Origin: Atrichornis clamosus
Lineage: Eukaryota; Chordata; Aves; Passeriformes; Menuridae
DNA: 64,000 nt
Assembly: GCA_013400975.1 (NCBI GenBank)
Contig: WBMZ01002992.1
Location: forward strand, 1 to 64,000
Reading direction: 5' to 3'
How positions within the stretch are numbered: the first letter of the stretch is position 1; every line of letters starts with the position of its first letter. Under the pieces are notes generated by a model. It worked only from the letters and a program-made list of their open reading frames with translations. It searched no databases and had not been told where the DNA came from. Made by a program: the position numbers and the translations under genes. This document shows, piece after piece, positions 23,227 through 34,672 of the stretch.

Positions 23227-23507
23227 TCCTCTGTTGATACTGGAGCTCCTGCTTTGTGACCAGCCCATACCTGGGTCCTACTGGCATTTTTCTCCTCTTT
23301 GAAGCTTCCTGCTGGCTCCTTCTGCAGCTGCTGGGGCTGGAGGGGCAGGTGAGGGGCAGCAGCTCTTTGTGGTCTCGTGGTTACTGCCCTGAACCGAGCA
23401 GGGACGAGCCTTGTTCCCCCCATTCCCAGGACTCACGTGTCCTTGGCTGTTCCCTGCTCCCACGCAGGATTTCCTGATCCCTCCCAGCCATGAGCAGGTA
23501 CAGAACA

Positions 23508-23640
23508 CTTCCCTGGAAGTGCTGGATGGGACCTGAACCCACCTGGTCTCGTGGGAGGTGTCCCTGCCCAGGCACTGGATGATCATTAAGGTCTCTCCTA
23601 AACCAAACCAACCTCGGGTTCTGTGATTCTATGATATCGA
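23508..23640 (+). mobile_element. CR1 LINE 3' tail, rearranged
   Basis: Pieces of the usual tail (GGAAGTGCTGGATGGGACC, GGGAGGTGTCCCTGCCCA, TTCTGTGATTCTATGATA) are present with internal losses. Confidence 0.8.
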
Positions 23641-25116
23641 GGAATACTTTGATTTAAAATAAAAAAAAATTGAAACAATCTTCACTGCTACTTCTCGAGC
23701 TCTCTGCCTCTCCCTTTTCCAAGCACTGGGAGGCACCAGTGCACCAGCTACGGCCGTGCCCAGCCTGGGAAGGAAGCCAAGCAGCCGACTCGGGGAACTT
23801 GCCAATTTTTGTACCTACCTGTACAAATGCCACCCTTTTCCCGGTAGATTTTGCTGTAGGATTCCTGAAACGGAGATAAAACGCCCTGGAGACTGTAGGA
23901 GGATCATTTCAGGGCTGCAAACCCACTTACCTAGCGAGGCTGGAACCAATTTGTCAGAAGCAAAGTCACTGCAGCTTCTTTTTTTTCTGGTGTTGCTTGT
24001 GTTCAAGGAACAAAGCATCGCTCTTTGCGCTGAGTAGTGGCGCTCCTGGGCTGAGCACTGGGGCTTTGTCCTCAGCCTGGGGGTCTCAGGAAGGGACTGG
24101 AGGGTTTCTGAGAGCAGAGGCCAGCAGTCTGCAGGCACACGTTCCTGGTCCTTAATCGACCTGCTTGGAAAGTTAAGTTATGGAAAGGCACTCGAGGCAG
24201 AGCCTTGTTTCCAAAAACTCTGCTAATAAATGGGCAGAGGGTGATGGATGCTGCCCTTCAATGTGCAGAGGAGTGGGAGGGTGGGAGACCTGGAGGGCAG
24301 CAGGGGCCTGCGGCAGTGGTGGAGGCAGAGGACACACAGTGATTGCTGCTTCCAGGCAGGACCTGCCGTGCATCCCGTGATCCAGCACTGGTCACAGAGG
24401 CTGGAGCTGTCAGAGGTCACCAGGATGCTTCCAGTGACCAAAGCGGGTTTGAGAGATGCCGTGCTGGTGCTGACAGGGTCCTCTCAGGGTCTCGTAGGTC
24501 CTTCCTCCTTCCCAGCAGCGTGTGCTCGGTGATTGGCTTGTTTTTATTACAACCACGTCTTCTTCCTGCTTTTTGCACTGCCCCCAGTGCTGGTTGCTGA
24601 TTCCCTCCTCCACAGGGGCAGGGAAACGGGGTGAGTGTGAAGAAGGAACTGGACCTCCCTCACCACAAGTTTACGGGCATCAGCACCCCGGAGAGGACAC
24701 AGTGGAGACGTAAAGGATAACTGGAGGAACAGGGGGCAGGGAAGAGCAGGAACAGGGACACCTGGGCTGCCAGACCAGACCTCCTTACCTCTGCCTCGTT
24801 CCAGGGCCCGAGCTCCTCAGGGCACGTGGGGAGGGATGTGACTCTGGATTCTTCTTCCTGGAGAAATCTGTGCGTTGGCAAGAGGAGGTGGCACAGGGTG
24901 CCCAGGCCGGGTAAACAGGATGGATTTTTCCCAGCTTAATCCCACAGTAAATTCGCTGCTATTGAGGGGTGAAGGGGAGCTGCCTGGGGAGGAGAATTGT
25001 GTTGGCATCTACCAGAAGTTGTCTACTTCTGGTGTCACTGTGTGGGCAGGGAAAAAATTCTTTCCCAGCCACAATTTAAGGGATTTTTCCAGCAATTTCT
25101 TTCTCTGTAGTGTGGG

Positions 25117-25147
25117 GTTTTTTTGTTTGTTTGCTTGTTTGTTTGTA
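25117..25147 (+). repeat. (TTTG)n microsatellite
   Basis: T-run followed by GTTTGTTTGCTTGTTTGTTTG, about six imperfect TTTG units, immediately before a long CR1 copy. Confidence 0.75.
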
Positions 25148-25194
25148 ATCGGCCCCTGCTCACTGCATGGAGAGGGATGGGCTGTCGTGCCCCA

Positions 25195-25730
25195 CGTTTT
25201 CACTGGCAAAGAGTGAAGCACTGCTGGGGCAGCTCCAATCCTGGGGTCAGTTCTGGGCCCCTCACTACAAGAAGGTCATGGAGGGGCTGGAGCGTGTCCA
25301 GGGAAGGGAACGGAGCTGGGGAAGGGGCTGGAGGACTCCTGAGGGAGCTCGGGGGGCTCAGCCTGGAGCAAAGGAGGATCCAGAGGGACCTTCTGGCTCT
25401 GCACAACTCCCTGACAGGAGGGGGCAGCCGGGGGGGGTCGGGCTCTGCTCCCAGGGAACAACAGGAGAAGGAAAAACAGCCTCAAGCTGTGCCACGGGAG
25501 GATTAGATTGGATATTAGGGAAAATTTCTTCTTGGAAAGGGTTTTCAGGCATTGGAACAGGCTGCCTAGGGAAGAGTTGGAATCACCACCCCTGGAAGTG
25601 TTTAAAGCTGTGTGGATGGGGCACCTGGGGACAGGGTTTGTGGTGAACACGGCCGTGCTGGGTTAGCAGCTGGACCCTGTGACCTTTGAAGTCTTTTCCA
25701 ACCTTAATGATTCTGTGATTCTGTGATTGC
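25195..25730 (+). mobile_element. CR1 LINE, longest copy in the window (~535 bp)
   Basis: The copy includes the end of the reverse-transcriptase region (CAGTTCTGGGCCCCTCACTA, GAAGGTCATGGAGGGGCTGG) and the full 3' tail, ending TTCTGTGATTCTGTGATTG. It is broken by frameshifts and cannot encode protein. Confidence 0.93.
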
Positions 25731-25904
25731 CACCTGGCAGGTCCAGGCTGGACACTGGATATAAATTCCAGTAGGAGGGAGGTGGAGCTGTGGAACAGGT
25801 CCCGTGGGTTGGGGTTTCTCCATCCCCAGAGACTGACACACCGTGGCTGGGCACAGCCACAGCTGATGTGAGCCAGAGTTGGTGTCAGTCCTGCCTCGAG
25901 CCAA

Positions 25905-26062
25905 AGCCTGGACTTGGTGTCCCTTCCAGCCAACACCTCTGCGATTTAAAGTCCTTTCCAACCACATCTCTGGGATTTCACAGACCTGTGACACCCTGTG
26001 ATTTAATGTCCCTTCCAGCCAGCATCTCTGGGGCGTCACAAGCCTTCGACATCCTGTGATTT
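25905..26062 (+). repeat. Tandem repeat grown from a CR1-like end
   Basis: There are three degenerate units, each starting GTCCCTTCCAGCC or GTCCTTTCCAACC. They contain ATCTCTGGG or ACCTCTGCG and end TGTGATTTA. The units are about 32, 57 and 57 bases. The motif content is that of a CR1 3' end. Confidence 0.65.
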
Positions 26063-26464
26063 AGGGGTCTGGATGCTGCTCAGCTACTGCACAATGCTCA
26101 GGTCCTAAATTAGCACAGCATTAAAAAAAAGCCCCACCAACGACCCTAAATCAAACTGCTGTCCCTGAAGTCTCTGTTGATAGAAATCGAACATTAGCAG
26201 AATTTAGAAAAACCTTCCCCCTCCCCCCCAGTTATCAGGAATCTGACTTAATATACTTCCAATTTACATGTTTCTAATATGTTTTTGGGAGAGTTACAAT
26301 AGCCTGACACCAGCAGTGCCTCTCCCAAGCAGGAATGAAGTTTGCTGTGCATAGGAGAAATGTGGTGTTGTTCCTATGCCTTAAGGCAATTATTTTTTTG
26401 TAATGGTTGAGACACATCAGCCTCCAAAAAAGACCCAAAAATGCTTTTTACCAGAGTCATGTAT

Positions 26465-26618
26465 GACTCTGTCTCCTCATCCCTGGAAGTGTTCAAGGTC
26501 AGGTTGGATGGAGCTCTGAGTAACCTGGGATAGTGGAAAGTGTCCCTGCTCTTGACAGGGTGTTGGAATTGAATGTTCATTAAGATTCCTTCCAACCCAA
26601 ACCATTCTGGGATTTTGT
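26465..26618 (+). mobile_element. CR1 LINE 3' tail
   Basis: CCATCCC-type start CATCCCTGGAAGTGTTCAAG, then TAACCTGGGATAGTGGAAAG, ending AACCATTCTGGGATTTTG. Confidence 0.88.
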
Positions 26619-27495
26619 CCTGTGAACTGAACTCATTTGGTTATTTCAGTCACCAGAAAAAAATCCAAATATTTCTTTAAAAAAAAAAAACAAAACCTTG
26701 AAATATTGCAGTTGTCATTCAAACTGATACTTCACTGTCAGCCTCAATCTTGGTAACAGTCGAAAAGAAAGCATCCTGAAAATGAAATATTTTGTTCAAC
26801 TCAAGAGAGTTTTTGTCCAGGAAAGCCTGGAAAGAGCAGCAGTAGGCCTTGATCAAAGAGTTTAATCACACAAAGATTTTAAAGGCTGGGTATAACCGCT
26901 CTCAGCCCCTGTTTTGACAGCCTTGAGTAGTTAAAATTCAGTGCTCAGTTTTGTTGAGACCCCATTGCCTTTTAAGACCGACTTAAAAATTTAAATGCTT
27001 AATAAATTAATGATTGCAAATTAAGTCATCCTTTGCTGCCTGGTCAGCTGTGTAGTACCCAAACCCATTGATGTACTGAGGAATTATGGGCTTCAGCTGG
27101 TTAATTATGGGACCTCCTGCTGCTTTAGACACGCTTGGGGACGTGGGCAAGAAAGAAAAAGGGCTCTGAGAATATCTCTGGCCCAGGTTATTAAGCAGCT
27201 CTTCCCCCTGGATCTGATCTCTCCATCCATCACTGCCTGGCAAGAAAATCAATCCTTTTTATAGCCATGAGCATATTCAATAATGCAAAAGGTCAGGGCA
27301 TTAAGCACAGCGTGGGGGTGTCTGCAGTGAGTGATGGGCTTTGCCTTCCCAAACCTGAGCAATCCCACTGCAGTTTGCCTCCTGGGAACCCACCTCCCTC
27401 AGCGTGGGGTGGGCAGGAAACCCCTGGGGTGAGCACCCCCTTCCCGTTGGAATCCTCTGTGTTCATTCACAGGGAGAATAGGCCAGGAGAGACTG

Positions 27496-27667
27496 ATTGC
27501 CCAGAGAGGCTGTGGCTGCCCCATCCCTGGAAGTGTCCAAAGCCAGGCTGGACGGGGCTTGGAGCACCCTGGGATAGTGGGAGGTGTCCCTGCCCATGGC
27601 AGGGGTGTGAAATGAGAGGATCTTTAAGATCCCTTCCAACCCAACCCATTCTGGGAGTCTGTGATTT
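27496..27667 (+). mobile_element. CR1 LINE 3' tail
   Basis: GCCCAGAGAGGCTGTGGCTG, GGAGCACCCTGGGATAGTGG and the end CATTCTGGGAGTCTGTGATT. This copy is close to the subfamily consensus. Confidence 0.92.
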
Positions 27668-28928
27668 TCCAGCTCGCAGTTTGGTGTCTGAGGTGGAACA
27701 GGCTGTGGAGTGGTGGATGCCGAGGTTTGTGCACAACTGAGAGACCAAAGAACTCTCCAGAGTCCCTGAGAGCGACTTCTCAGGGTGTCTGCGGAGGGCT
27801 CAGTGGAAAGGATCCCAGCTGAAAACTGTGCCATCCCACGAGGTTACAAACAGAGGGAAGTGGGCAAGCCAGGCAAGTCCCAGAGATTTTAACTGGCCTG
27901 TGGATGCTGAGTGCAGCGGTAACTCTGGAGTGCAAACCATTCCTGCCAAGGATCAGTGATCCCTGTGGATGAGAGCATTTGAGAGCTCCGAAAAGGTCAG
28001 GAGAAAAAGGGAAAGTGCAGGCCCCGGGTGGCCTTTGGCTGGTGGGAGAGTTGGCCACTGTTTGCAGCACTAGAAATGAGGATGTCAGTGTGGTAAGGGT
28101 GGAGGGAAAGCTGAAGTCTGGGGATCATCAGAAGAGGACCTGGAGTCAGGTTAGGAGGTGTTGACATATTGGTTAAATTGATGGAGGTATTGGGGAGGAA
28201 CCTGAGCAGCAGAACTGACTCCAGAGCACCTTTGAGAGTTCAGCTCCTTTCTTGAGTTACCTGGGTTGGATTTGGGGACTGACGTCTAAAACTCATCCTG
28301 CTGAACTCAGCTTAGAACATTGCTCAGTTTGGTGTTGAATCCCCTGTGTGACTCCAGACAGACTTAGGGCTGTGCTGGGTCAGACAGGCACAGAAATCAT
28401 GGCCAGCCAGTGTTTTCTGAGCTCAGGGAATTGGAGCACCTCTCTCCAGGCTGAAATTCCCCCGAGACCCACAGATCCCACACCAACGTGAGGCTCTCGT
28501 CACCCACACTCAGGATGTGGGGATCTATCACTTTCTCTGCCTCACTTCCTCCTGTATGAAGCAGCTGCACAACCTTTTTGTTGAACTGTTCTCTTTCAAA
28601 GAAAAGTTCAGTGGGAAATTGCCTATTTTGATGAAATGTCAAACCACCAGACTGCCTTTTGAAACTTCCAGTGAAAGAAGAGAGAAGGGAAAGTTTCGAT
28701 ATAACGTTTTCCTTTATTCCTCTGGGGATAATTGGACAACCCTTAGAAGAATTTATTAAAAAACCCTAACAAACAAACCACCTCGGGTTTTTTGTTTTTT
28801 GGGGTTTTTTTTACTTCTTTGTGTCACGGCAATATTTTTGCAGGCACAGAAAGGAAAAATCTGATCTCCATGCAGATATTCCTTTCTCTTGTCCTCCCTT
28901 TCTTCTGCACTTAAAGCAGGATTTTCAG

Positions 28929-28961
28929 GAGTGTCCTTGGCGCTGTCTGAACTCAGGCCAG
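28929..28961 (+). other. Candidate micro-exon, gene unknown
   Basis: A long pyrimidine tract (CTTTCTCTTGTCCTCCCTTT) leads to AGs at 28919 and 28928. After 33-42 bases a perfect donor follows, CCAG|GTAAGT with GT at 28962. No upstream or downstream partner exon is recognised, so this may be a chance pairing. Confidence 0.25.
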
Positions 28962-29199
28962 GTAAGTTTTTATGGCGTGTGCCATGTTTGCCCAGAGAGA
29001 GGCCACGCTTTATGGCTGCAGCCTGCAACCTGTGACTGCAGAGTTTCAGTGCCCAAAGGCCTGGGGGCAAAATCCACGGCTGCTGTGTCGGCACATGTGG
29101 GGTGTTCAGCCTCTTCCCACTGGAGCATCCAGTTGTTCCTGCAATAAAATCATTATTTCCACCAGCAGGGAGGGCAGGGAGTGATAGGACAAGCAGAGA

Positions 29200-29450
29200 C
29201 GGCTTTAAACTAAAAGAGGAGAGATTTAGGTAAGATGTTTTGCTGAAATTCTGTACTTAGAGGGCAGTGAGGTATTAGAACCAGAGAAGCTGTGGCTGCC
29301 CCTGGATCCTTGGAAGTGCCCACGGCCCGGTTGGACGGGGCTTGGAGCACCCTGGGATAGTGAGAGGTGTCCCTGCCCATGGCAGGGGATGGAACTGGAT
29401 GAGCTTTAAGGTCCCTTCCAACCCAAACCATTCTGTGATTCCATGATTCT
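29200..29450 (+). mobile_element. CR1 LINE 3' tail
   Basis: AGAGGAGAGATTTAGGTAAG starts the copy. After a worn stretch come CCAGAGAAGCTGTGGCTGCC and the clean end CATTCTGTGATTCCATGATT. Confidence 0.92.
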
Positions 29451-30196
29451 CTGAACTTGCCATTCTGGCAATATCATAGCGTGTAGATCCACTGCAGGGA
29501 ATTTTTTCTACAGGTAAAGGAACTCTTTCCTGATTTTCACCAGCCTAGCACTTAGGTGATTTCCTTTAACCCATGAGAATCAAGTGAAGCTGGAATTTCT
29601 CATAATTTCTTCTCTCCCTTTTTATAGTTTCATGTAAAATGTTGCTGGGCTGCATTTCCCACAGCCCTCCCCAGAAAAGGAGTAATTACATTTATTGGAA
29701 ACGCTTCCTGATCACATATTCATTTACCAGCTGCTAAAGTAAAATGAACTGGGCAAAGTGCCACTGGAGAGCTGGATTCATAAGCAGGGGGAAGCAAACG
29801 AAAGGACTGCCCAGTGTGCACTTGCTTTCCCTCTCCAGCAATTCATGATCCTCCTGTTCAGCTGATTTAGGAAGTTAAAAGGCAGTCAGGATGGCAGCAT
29901 GTGATATTTTTCAGCACGAACACAGCCAAATTTACCTTTGGCTGCATGATAAAGGGCACTAAAAGTATTCTAACTTTATGTCTTAAACGTGAGGTAATAA
30001 ATAACAACAGAAACACTGTGTTCCTGTTTCTTTGTTACTCTCAGTCCCTCCCGTTAGTGTTGTCATTGCTTCATTTTCATCCTTCCTGTCCTCCTTCACT
30101 GTACCCTACAGATTTTGGGACCCCCTTCAGTGGTCTGGAAAGGAATTCTTTGTCTGGGGAATAGATCTCACCTTCAAAATGAGCTGCCTGAATGTC

Positions 30197-30355
30197 ATCG
30201 AATCCCAGAATGGCTTGGGATGGGAGGGATCTTAAGGATTATCCAGTTCCAACCCCCTGCCATGGGCAGGGACACCTCCCACTATCCCAGGGTGCTCCAA
30301 GCCCCGTCCAGCCTGGCCTTGGACACTTCCAGGGATGGGGCAGCCACAGCTTCTG
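30197..30355 (-). mobile_element. CR1 LINE 3' tail
   Basis: The antisense tail runs from CGAATCCCAGAATGGCTTGG through CCCTGCCATGGGCAGGGACA to GGGGCAGCCACAGCTTCT. Confidence 0.92.
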
Positions 30356-31037
30356 AACCAAATTCCAAGCTTATCCGTAGGCATCCATGAGAAATACATC
30401 AGTACAAGATAGCCCAAATCCATCAAGTCCTGGACAAGCATACTCCTGACAGAGAGGGATTTCATTCAAAGTACTGCCAGAGACCCCAGGAAGATAAAAA
30501 ACCAGCCAGAATGAGCAAAATGGACAAAATAGTACAGTCAGAAACACTCCAGTGCCCAGCTGAGAATATTTTTCCAGGCTTCACCCTTTTGCCTCTGCTG
30601 AATCAATATTCACTGCCAGGACAGACCTATAAAATCTGTTGTAACACGAGCTTTTCAAGTAAAAGAGATAAATCTACTGGATGTGGAGAATTGATAGACG
30701 CTGATTTTATGGTGCATCACATTTCCCTCTCCCCATACTGTGCTCATTCCCCCCAGGCAGTGGCAGGATGTAAAGGAATAATTAATTCTATTCCCTCCCC
30801 TTCCCCCTCCCGTCATTTTGTGCCTCATGAGGTCTAACATGGCCCTACCTGAGGCCTGCAGGTATGAGCTGCTTGCTGCTTGCAAGTTGCCTTAATGCCT
30901 GGTGTGGTTAGATTTGGAGCATTTCCCCTCATCTCACATTTACCTTCAGTTTTTGTGCTTTGATTTCAGTCTGAAGGTTTGAGCTCACCCTCTGGGGCCT
31001 TATTTCACACGTGAAGGGAAGGAACTGGTTAAAAATC

Positions 31038-31113
31038 CTGGTCTGGTGGGAGGTGTGCCTGGGAGGGGATGAGCTCCACGGTCTCTTCCAACCCAAACCA
31101 TTCTGTGATATCT
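31038..31113 (+). mobile_element. CR1 LINE 3' end, fragment
   Basis: Only the last ~75 bases are present, ending CCAACCCAAACCATTCTGTG. Confidence 0.8.
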
Positions 31114-32310
31114 GTAAGGACCGAGGGAGACTTGTCTGATTTTAAATTTAAGAGTTGCCTGATGGCCTTTCTATCATTTTGCACCCTGGGTACTCCCCGA
31201 GAGCGTGGCTGCTCTGTGTTTTTACCCAGAAATTGAGACAAAATCTGTCAGTATAAAGATGGGTTATTAGACCCATAAAATTCGAACAGAGTGTGGTAGC
31301 ACACATCCTAGACAAGCAGGCGCTGGGACTGGGATGCGAAAGGCTTGAATTACTTGGAGAGAGCTTAACATAATTGCTGGTTTTCTTCTGCAAAGAGATT
31401 TCTACGGAGCGCGCACAAAAGCAGCACTTAAAGAGAAGTGATTTGTGGCATAAGTGGTGTGATAAACATCTGAATATTAATGTGGTTCTGGCAAAGAGCC
31501 GTGGAAATATGTGCGTTTGAATGCTTGTTTTCCCTGAGATCTGCACAGGGAGGTTCAGGTGTCTGAATATCCGTGGCTGGTGCCGTTTGAGGGTCTCCTG
31601 TGGGTTGTGCTCCAGTCCTGTGTGGATGTCTCACCACCACAGTGTGAAAAATCCCACATCCTTCAGGGCCCTGTGCTGGCCTCACCTCCTCGTGCTCATA
31701 TGCAAATGGGATTTATTTCCTGAATCGCTGCGTGCAAAAATGCATCCCCCTCAGAACACAGAGCTTCCTTTCTCCCACGCGTGCCAGACACCAGTAAGTA
31801 CCCACACAGCTGTGGGACTGACAGTGGGGTTAATCCTGCCCCGTTCCTCTTGGATCAGCTGGATGGTGCTGCTTCCATCAACTGGTTTCGTGTTTTATAC
31901 AGATTTCCTGGTCTAGGCTCTCACCCTGGTGTAAAGCCAGCCCAGCTCAGCTGTGGCTTGTCCTCTGTAAGTGAAGTTATTTCTTTAGCTATTTCCTATT
32001 GCTACACTTTGGGTTTCCCTTGAATTTATTTGGGATCAATTAACCTTTTTATAACTCAGGTCACTCGAGGCAGCTGCAGCCTGGGGGCACCAGGTGGCAG
32101 TGGGGTCATTCCTCATTCCGAGGCTTCAGTGGCCTTGGCCTGCTGAGTCTGCATCTCCTTCTATCCTTGCACAATTTCAAGATCTGAAGCCTTAGGAAAA
32201 CCACAGGTACCGCAGCACTGACACATATTCACGAGCTGGCAGCAGAGGGAAGATGCATCTCATGATAAGGTCATTCTTTGTGTCTCTGTGTTTACCCTGG
32301 GAGGTGTCCC

Positions 32311-32433
32311 GGAGTCACGGAATGGTTCAGGCTGGAAAGGACCTCTGGAGGTCACCTGGCCCAACCCCCACCTCGAGCAGGCTGCCCAGGACCACGTCCC
32401 CCTTCAACAAGTTGAATTTTCCTTTGAACCACC
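32311..32433 (-). mobile_element. CR1 LINE 3' tail, divergent subfamily
   Basis: GTCACGGAATGGTTCAGGCT, GACCTCTGGAGGTCACCTGG and CAGGCTGCCCAGGACCACGT match an older CR1 subfamily read in antisense. Confidence 0.82.
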
Positions 32434-33213
32434 ACTTTTGCCTCTAGAGCTTGGCTGAATCCTTTAAAAACGGTGATGAAAGCCCTTTATCTCTGCAGAG
32501 GGAGGCTTGCCAAGAGCACTGTTGCATTATCTTCCACGTGCGGCATTTGCTTGGTTTCAGTGTAAGTTATGTCTGTGATCATTTTAATGGACTGCATTTA
32601 ATGGCTGGGGGAAGCAAAGCAGGCCGTCGGGGTGTAACGAAGTACCTTCCATCCTGGAGAAATTGTATCCAGTCCCAAGCATCCCTCTCATCTATTAGGT
32701 ATTGATTTGAGGGGAGAACGCACAACAAACCTGCCGGCTGGTCCCGGTGTGTTTGACCAGCACAAACCCAGAGCGGCTCCTCAGGAATGGAAGAAATCCC
32801 ATCGATTCAGAAACGCTGCAATTAAAGGAGCTGAGGGGTGAGGGCTCGGGGGAGGGAGCTGAGTGAGAGTGACAGCACCAGACTGGGAAGGTGGCAGAAG
32901 AGGTGAACTCCACAATGTCAAGTTGGGTGGACCACGAGGGGGCTGGGGCACATTTTTGTGTGTGTTTTGTGTGTGTACCCTGGGCGTGGCCAGGACACCC
33001 CTCTGTTGGCAGTGTGGTGAGCTGGTCTGGAAGAAACTTTCCATCGTGGAAAACAGAAAAGGTTCTTCAGACTGCAAAATCAAAGGGGCCGGAGGCTGAG
33101 CTCGTGTGCCCAAGGCTGGGCTGTCCTCACCCCTTACCTGGTTGTCCTCTCGCGGGCTGTGCTTCGGACGCCTCCAGCTGCACCATTCCAGGAACGAGGA
33201 ATGGGGGCCAGCA

Positions 33214-33630
33214 GGTTGAGGGAGGTGGTTCTCCCCCTCTACTCCACTGCCATCACGCCCCACCTGCAGTGCTGCAGCCTGCTCTGGGGACCCCAGCTTC
33301 AGGACGTGGAGCTGCTGGAGCGAGTCCAGAGGAAGCCACAAAGATGCTCCAAGAGCTGGAGCCTCTCTGCTCCGGAGCCAGGCTGGGAGAGCTGGACAAG
33401 TTGAATTCTGTTGTTCCGTGTTGGGAGAGAGAACTGAGGGGATATTATTATCTCCAAGAAAGTGAAGTGAATAAACTCTTTCCCATATCTGAAGGGAAAA
33501 GTACAGAAATCGTAGATTTATGCTGCAACAGGGGGTTTTTAGTTAAATGTTAGGAAAAGCTTCCTAGTGGTGAGGCCAAAAATCTGAAAGAGTTTGGGAG
33601 AAGTGAATCCGTCCCTGGAGGAAGAAATCT
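33214..33630 (+). mobile_element. CR1 LINE, older subfamily
   Basis: CCCCACCTGCAGTGCTGCAG, GGAGCTGCTGGAGCGAGTCC and GAGAGCTGGACAAGTTG come from the end of the CR1 coding region. They are followed by a worn tail (GTTAGGAAAAGCTTCCTAGT). Reading frames are broken. Confidence 0.8.
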
Positions 33631-33965
33631 AGAAAAACATTATCACAAACATTAACTATTATCAGGATGGTTTAGGCAGAACTAACAGCTGATTTCAGTA
33701 GCTATTCAATCATTTCTCCATGGGGAAAGCGGGAAGAGGAGCCGAGAGAAAATCCTGTTTCTTTCTAGGACTTGTGTTGAAGAAGATGAACTTTTAAAAA
33801 GGTCAGGAGACATGGGATTAACTCCTTGCCCTGCTACAGAGTTCCTGAGCTTCCCCAGCAATTTGTTTAGCCTTTCCTTGCCTGCCCTTCCTGCCCATGG
33901 GAAAGGTTTGGTGGTAGGGATGCAGGTGTCAGAGGAGCTCGGGCACAGGGACAGGAGGACATGGG

Positions 33966-34107
33966 GGTGCCGTGGTGAAGGGACATTAAAGCTCTCCCAG
34001 TCCCACCCCCTGCCATGGGCACGGACACCTTCCACTATCCCAAGTTGCTCCAAGCCCTGTCCAACCTGGCCTTGGACACCTCCAGGGATGAGGCATCCAT
34101 AACTTTT
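33966..34107 (-). mobile_element. CR1 LINE 3' tail
   Basis: GACATTAAAGCTCTCCCAGT, CCCTGCCATGGGCACGGACA and TCCAACCTGGCCTTGGACAC, read in antisense. The copy ends before an A/T-rich run. Confidence 0.9.
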
Positions 34108-34296
34108 TTTTTTAATTTAGTTTAATTAGACTGCCAATGAGGCACTGAGCTGTTTTTAAGCTCAGACCTGCCTTTTGCTTTATTTGCCCGAGTGTGGCCT
34201 CTTTCTTCATCAAAAATTATGTCAGATGGGATGGGAAGACTTTGGACACTTGCCTGACGTCTCTGGCCGTGCCCTAGGAATGACTGGAATGCACAG

Positions 34297-34672
34297 AGCC
34301 ACGGGATAACAGGGCTGGAAAGGATCTTTGGAGGCCTCTAGTCCACCCCCACTGCTGAAACCAGGATCAGGGAGGGCAGGATGTGCACCATCAGGTTTCG
34401 AATATCTCCAAGGAGGGAAGCTCCATGAAGTTTTTGGGCAGCCTGCTCCAGGGTTTGATCCTGAAGAGGCTTTTTCTTTTGTTTGAGTGGAATTTCCCCT
34501 ATTTTGGATTGAACCTGTTGCCTCTTGTCCTGTCAGTGGGCACCACTGAGAAGAGTCTGGCTCTGTCTTCTTTCCTCCCCCCACACCAGGTATTTGTAGA
34601 CACCCATAAACCCCCCAGACCTTCCTTTCGTTGAGGCCGAACAACTCCAACGTTCTCAGCAGAGGATTAATC
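34297..34672 (-). mobile_element. CR1 LINE, older subfamily (~375 bp)
   Basis: Antisense order: GGGCTGGAAAGGATCTTTGG, GCAGCCTGCTCCAGGGTTTG, GTGGGCACCACTGAGAAGAG, AGACACCCATAAACCCCC. The tail and the end of the coding region of a divergent CR1 subfamily are recognisable. Confidence 0.88.

Larger units (their letters stand above)
20041..25194. other. Intergenic stretch downstream of SEC22C
   Basis: This stretch contains five CR1 tails (20.8, 22.1, 22.6, 23.1 and 23.5 kb) separated by unique sequence. The GC-rich spans at 21.4-21.7 and 24.2-24.9 kb produce chance ORFs on both strands. I recognise no gene, RNA or splice-bounded exon. Confidence 0.7.
26063..28800. other. Intergenic stretch
   Basis: This stretch holds two CR1 tails (26.5 and 27.5 kb) and otherwise unique DNA. 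A minus-strand frame at 27,007-27,252 is open for 81 codons but shows no recognised domain. No gene is seen. Confidence 0.7.
29451..34296. other. Intergenic stretch
   Basis: CR1 tails sit at 30.2, 31.0, 32.3, 33.2 and 34.0 kb. The unique stretches between them (29.5-30.2, 30.4-31.0, 31.1-32.3, 32.4-33.2 kb) show no gene. The long + strand frame at 32,891-33,553 runs into a CR1 copy and is not credible. Confidence 0.7.

Noticed and set aside
25167..25646. 159-codon frame on the + strand
   Set aside because: It coincides with the longest CR1 copy, in a frame without reverse-transcriptase motifs.
27007..27252. 81-codon minus-strand frame with an unusual sequence
   Set aside because: No domain, splice sites or neighbouring exons could be identified; chance is the simplest reading.
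32891..33553. 220-codon frame on the + strand, the longest in the window
   Set aside because: Its second half is an old CR1 copy, it has no domain, and its composition follows the local GC content.
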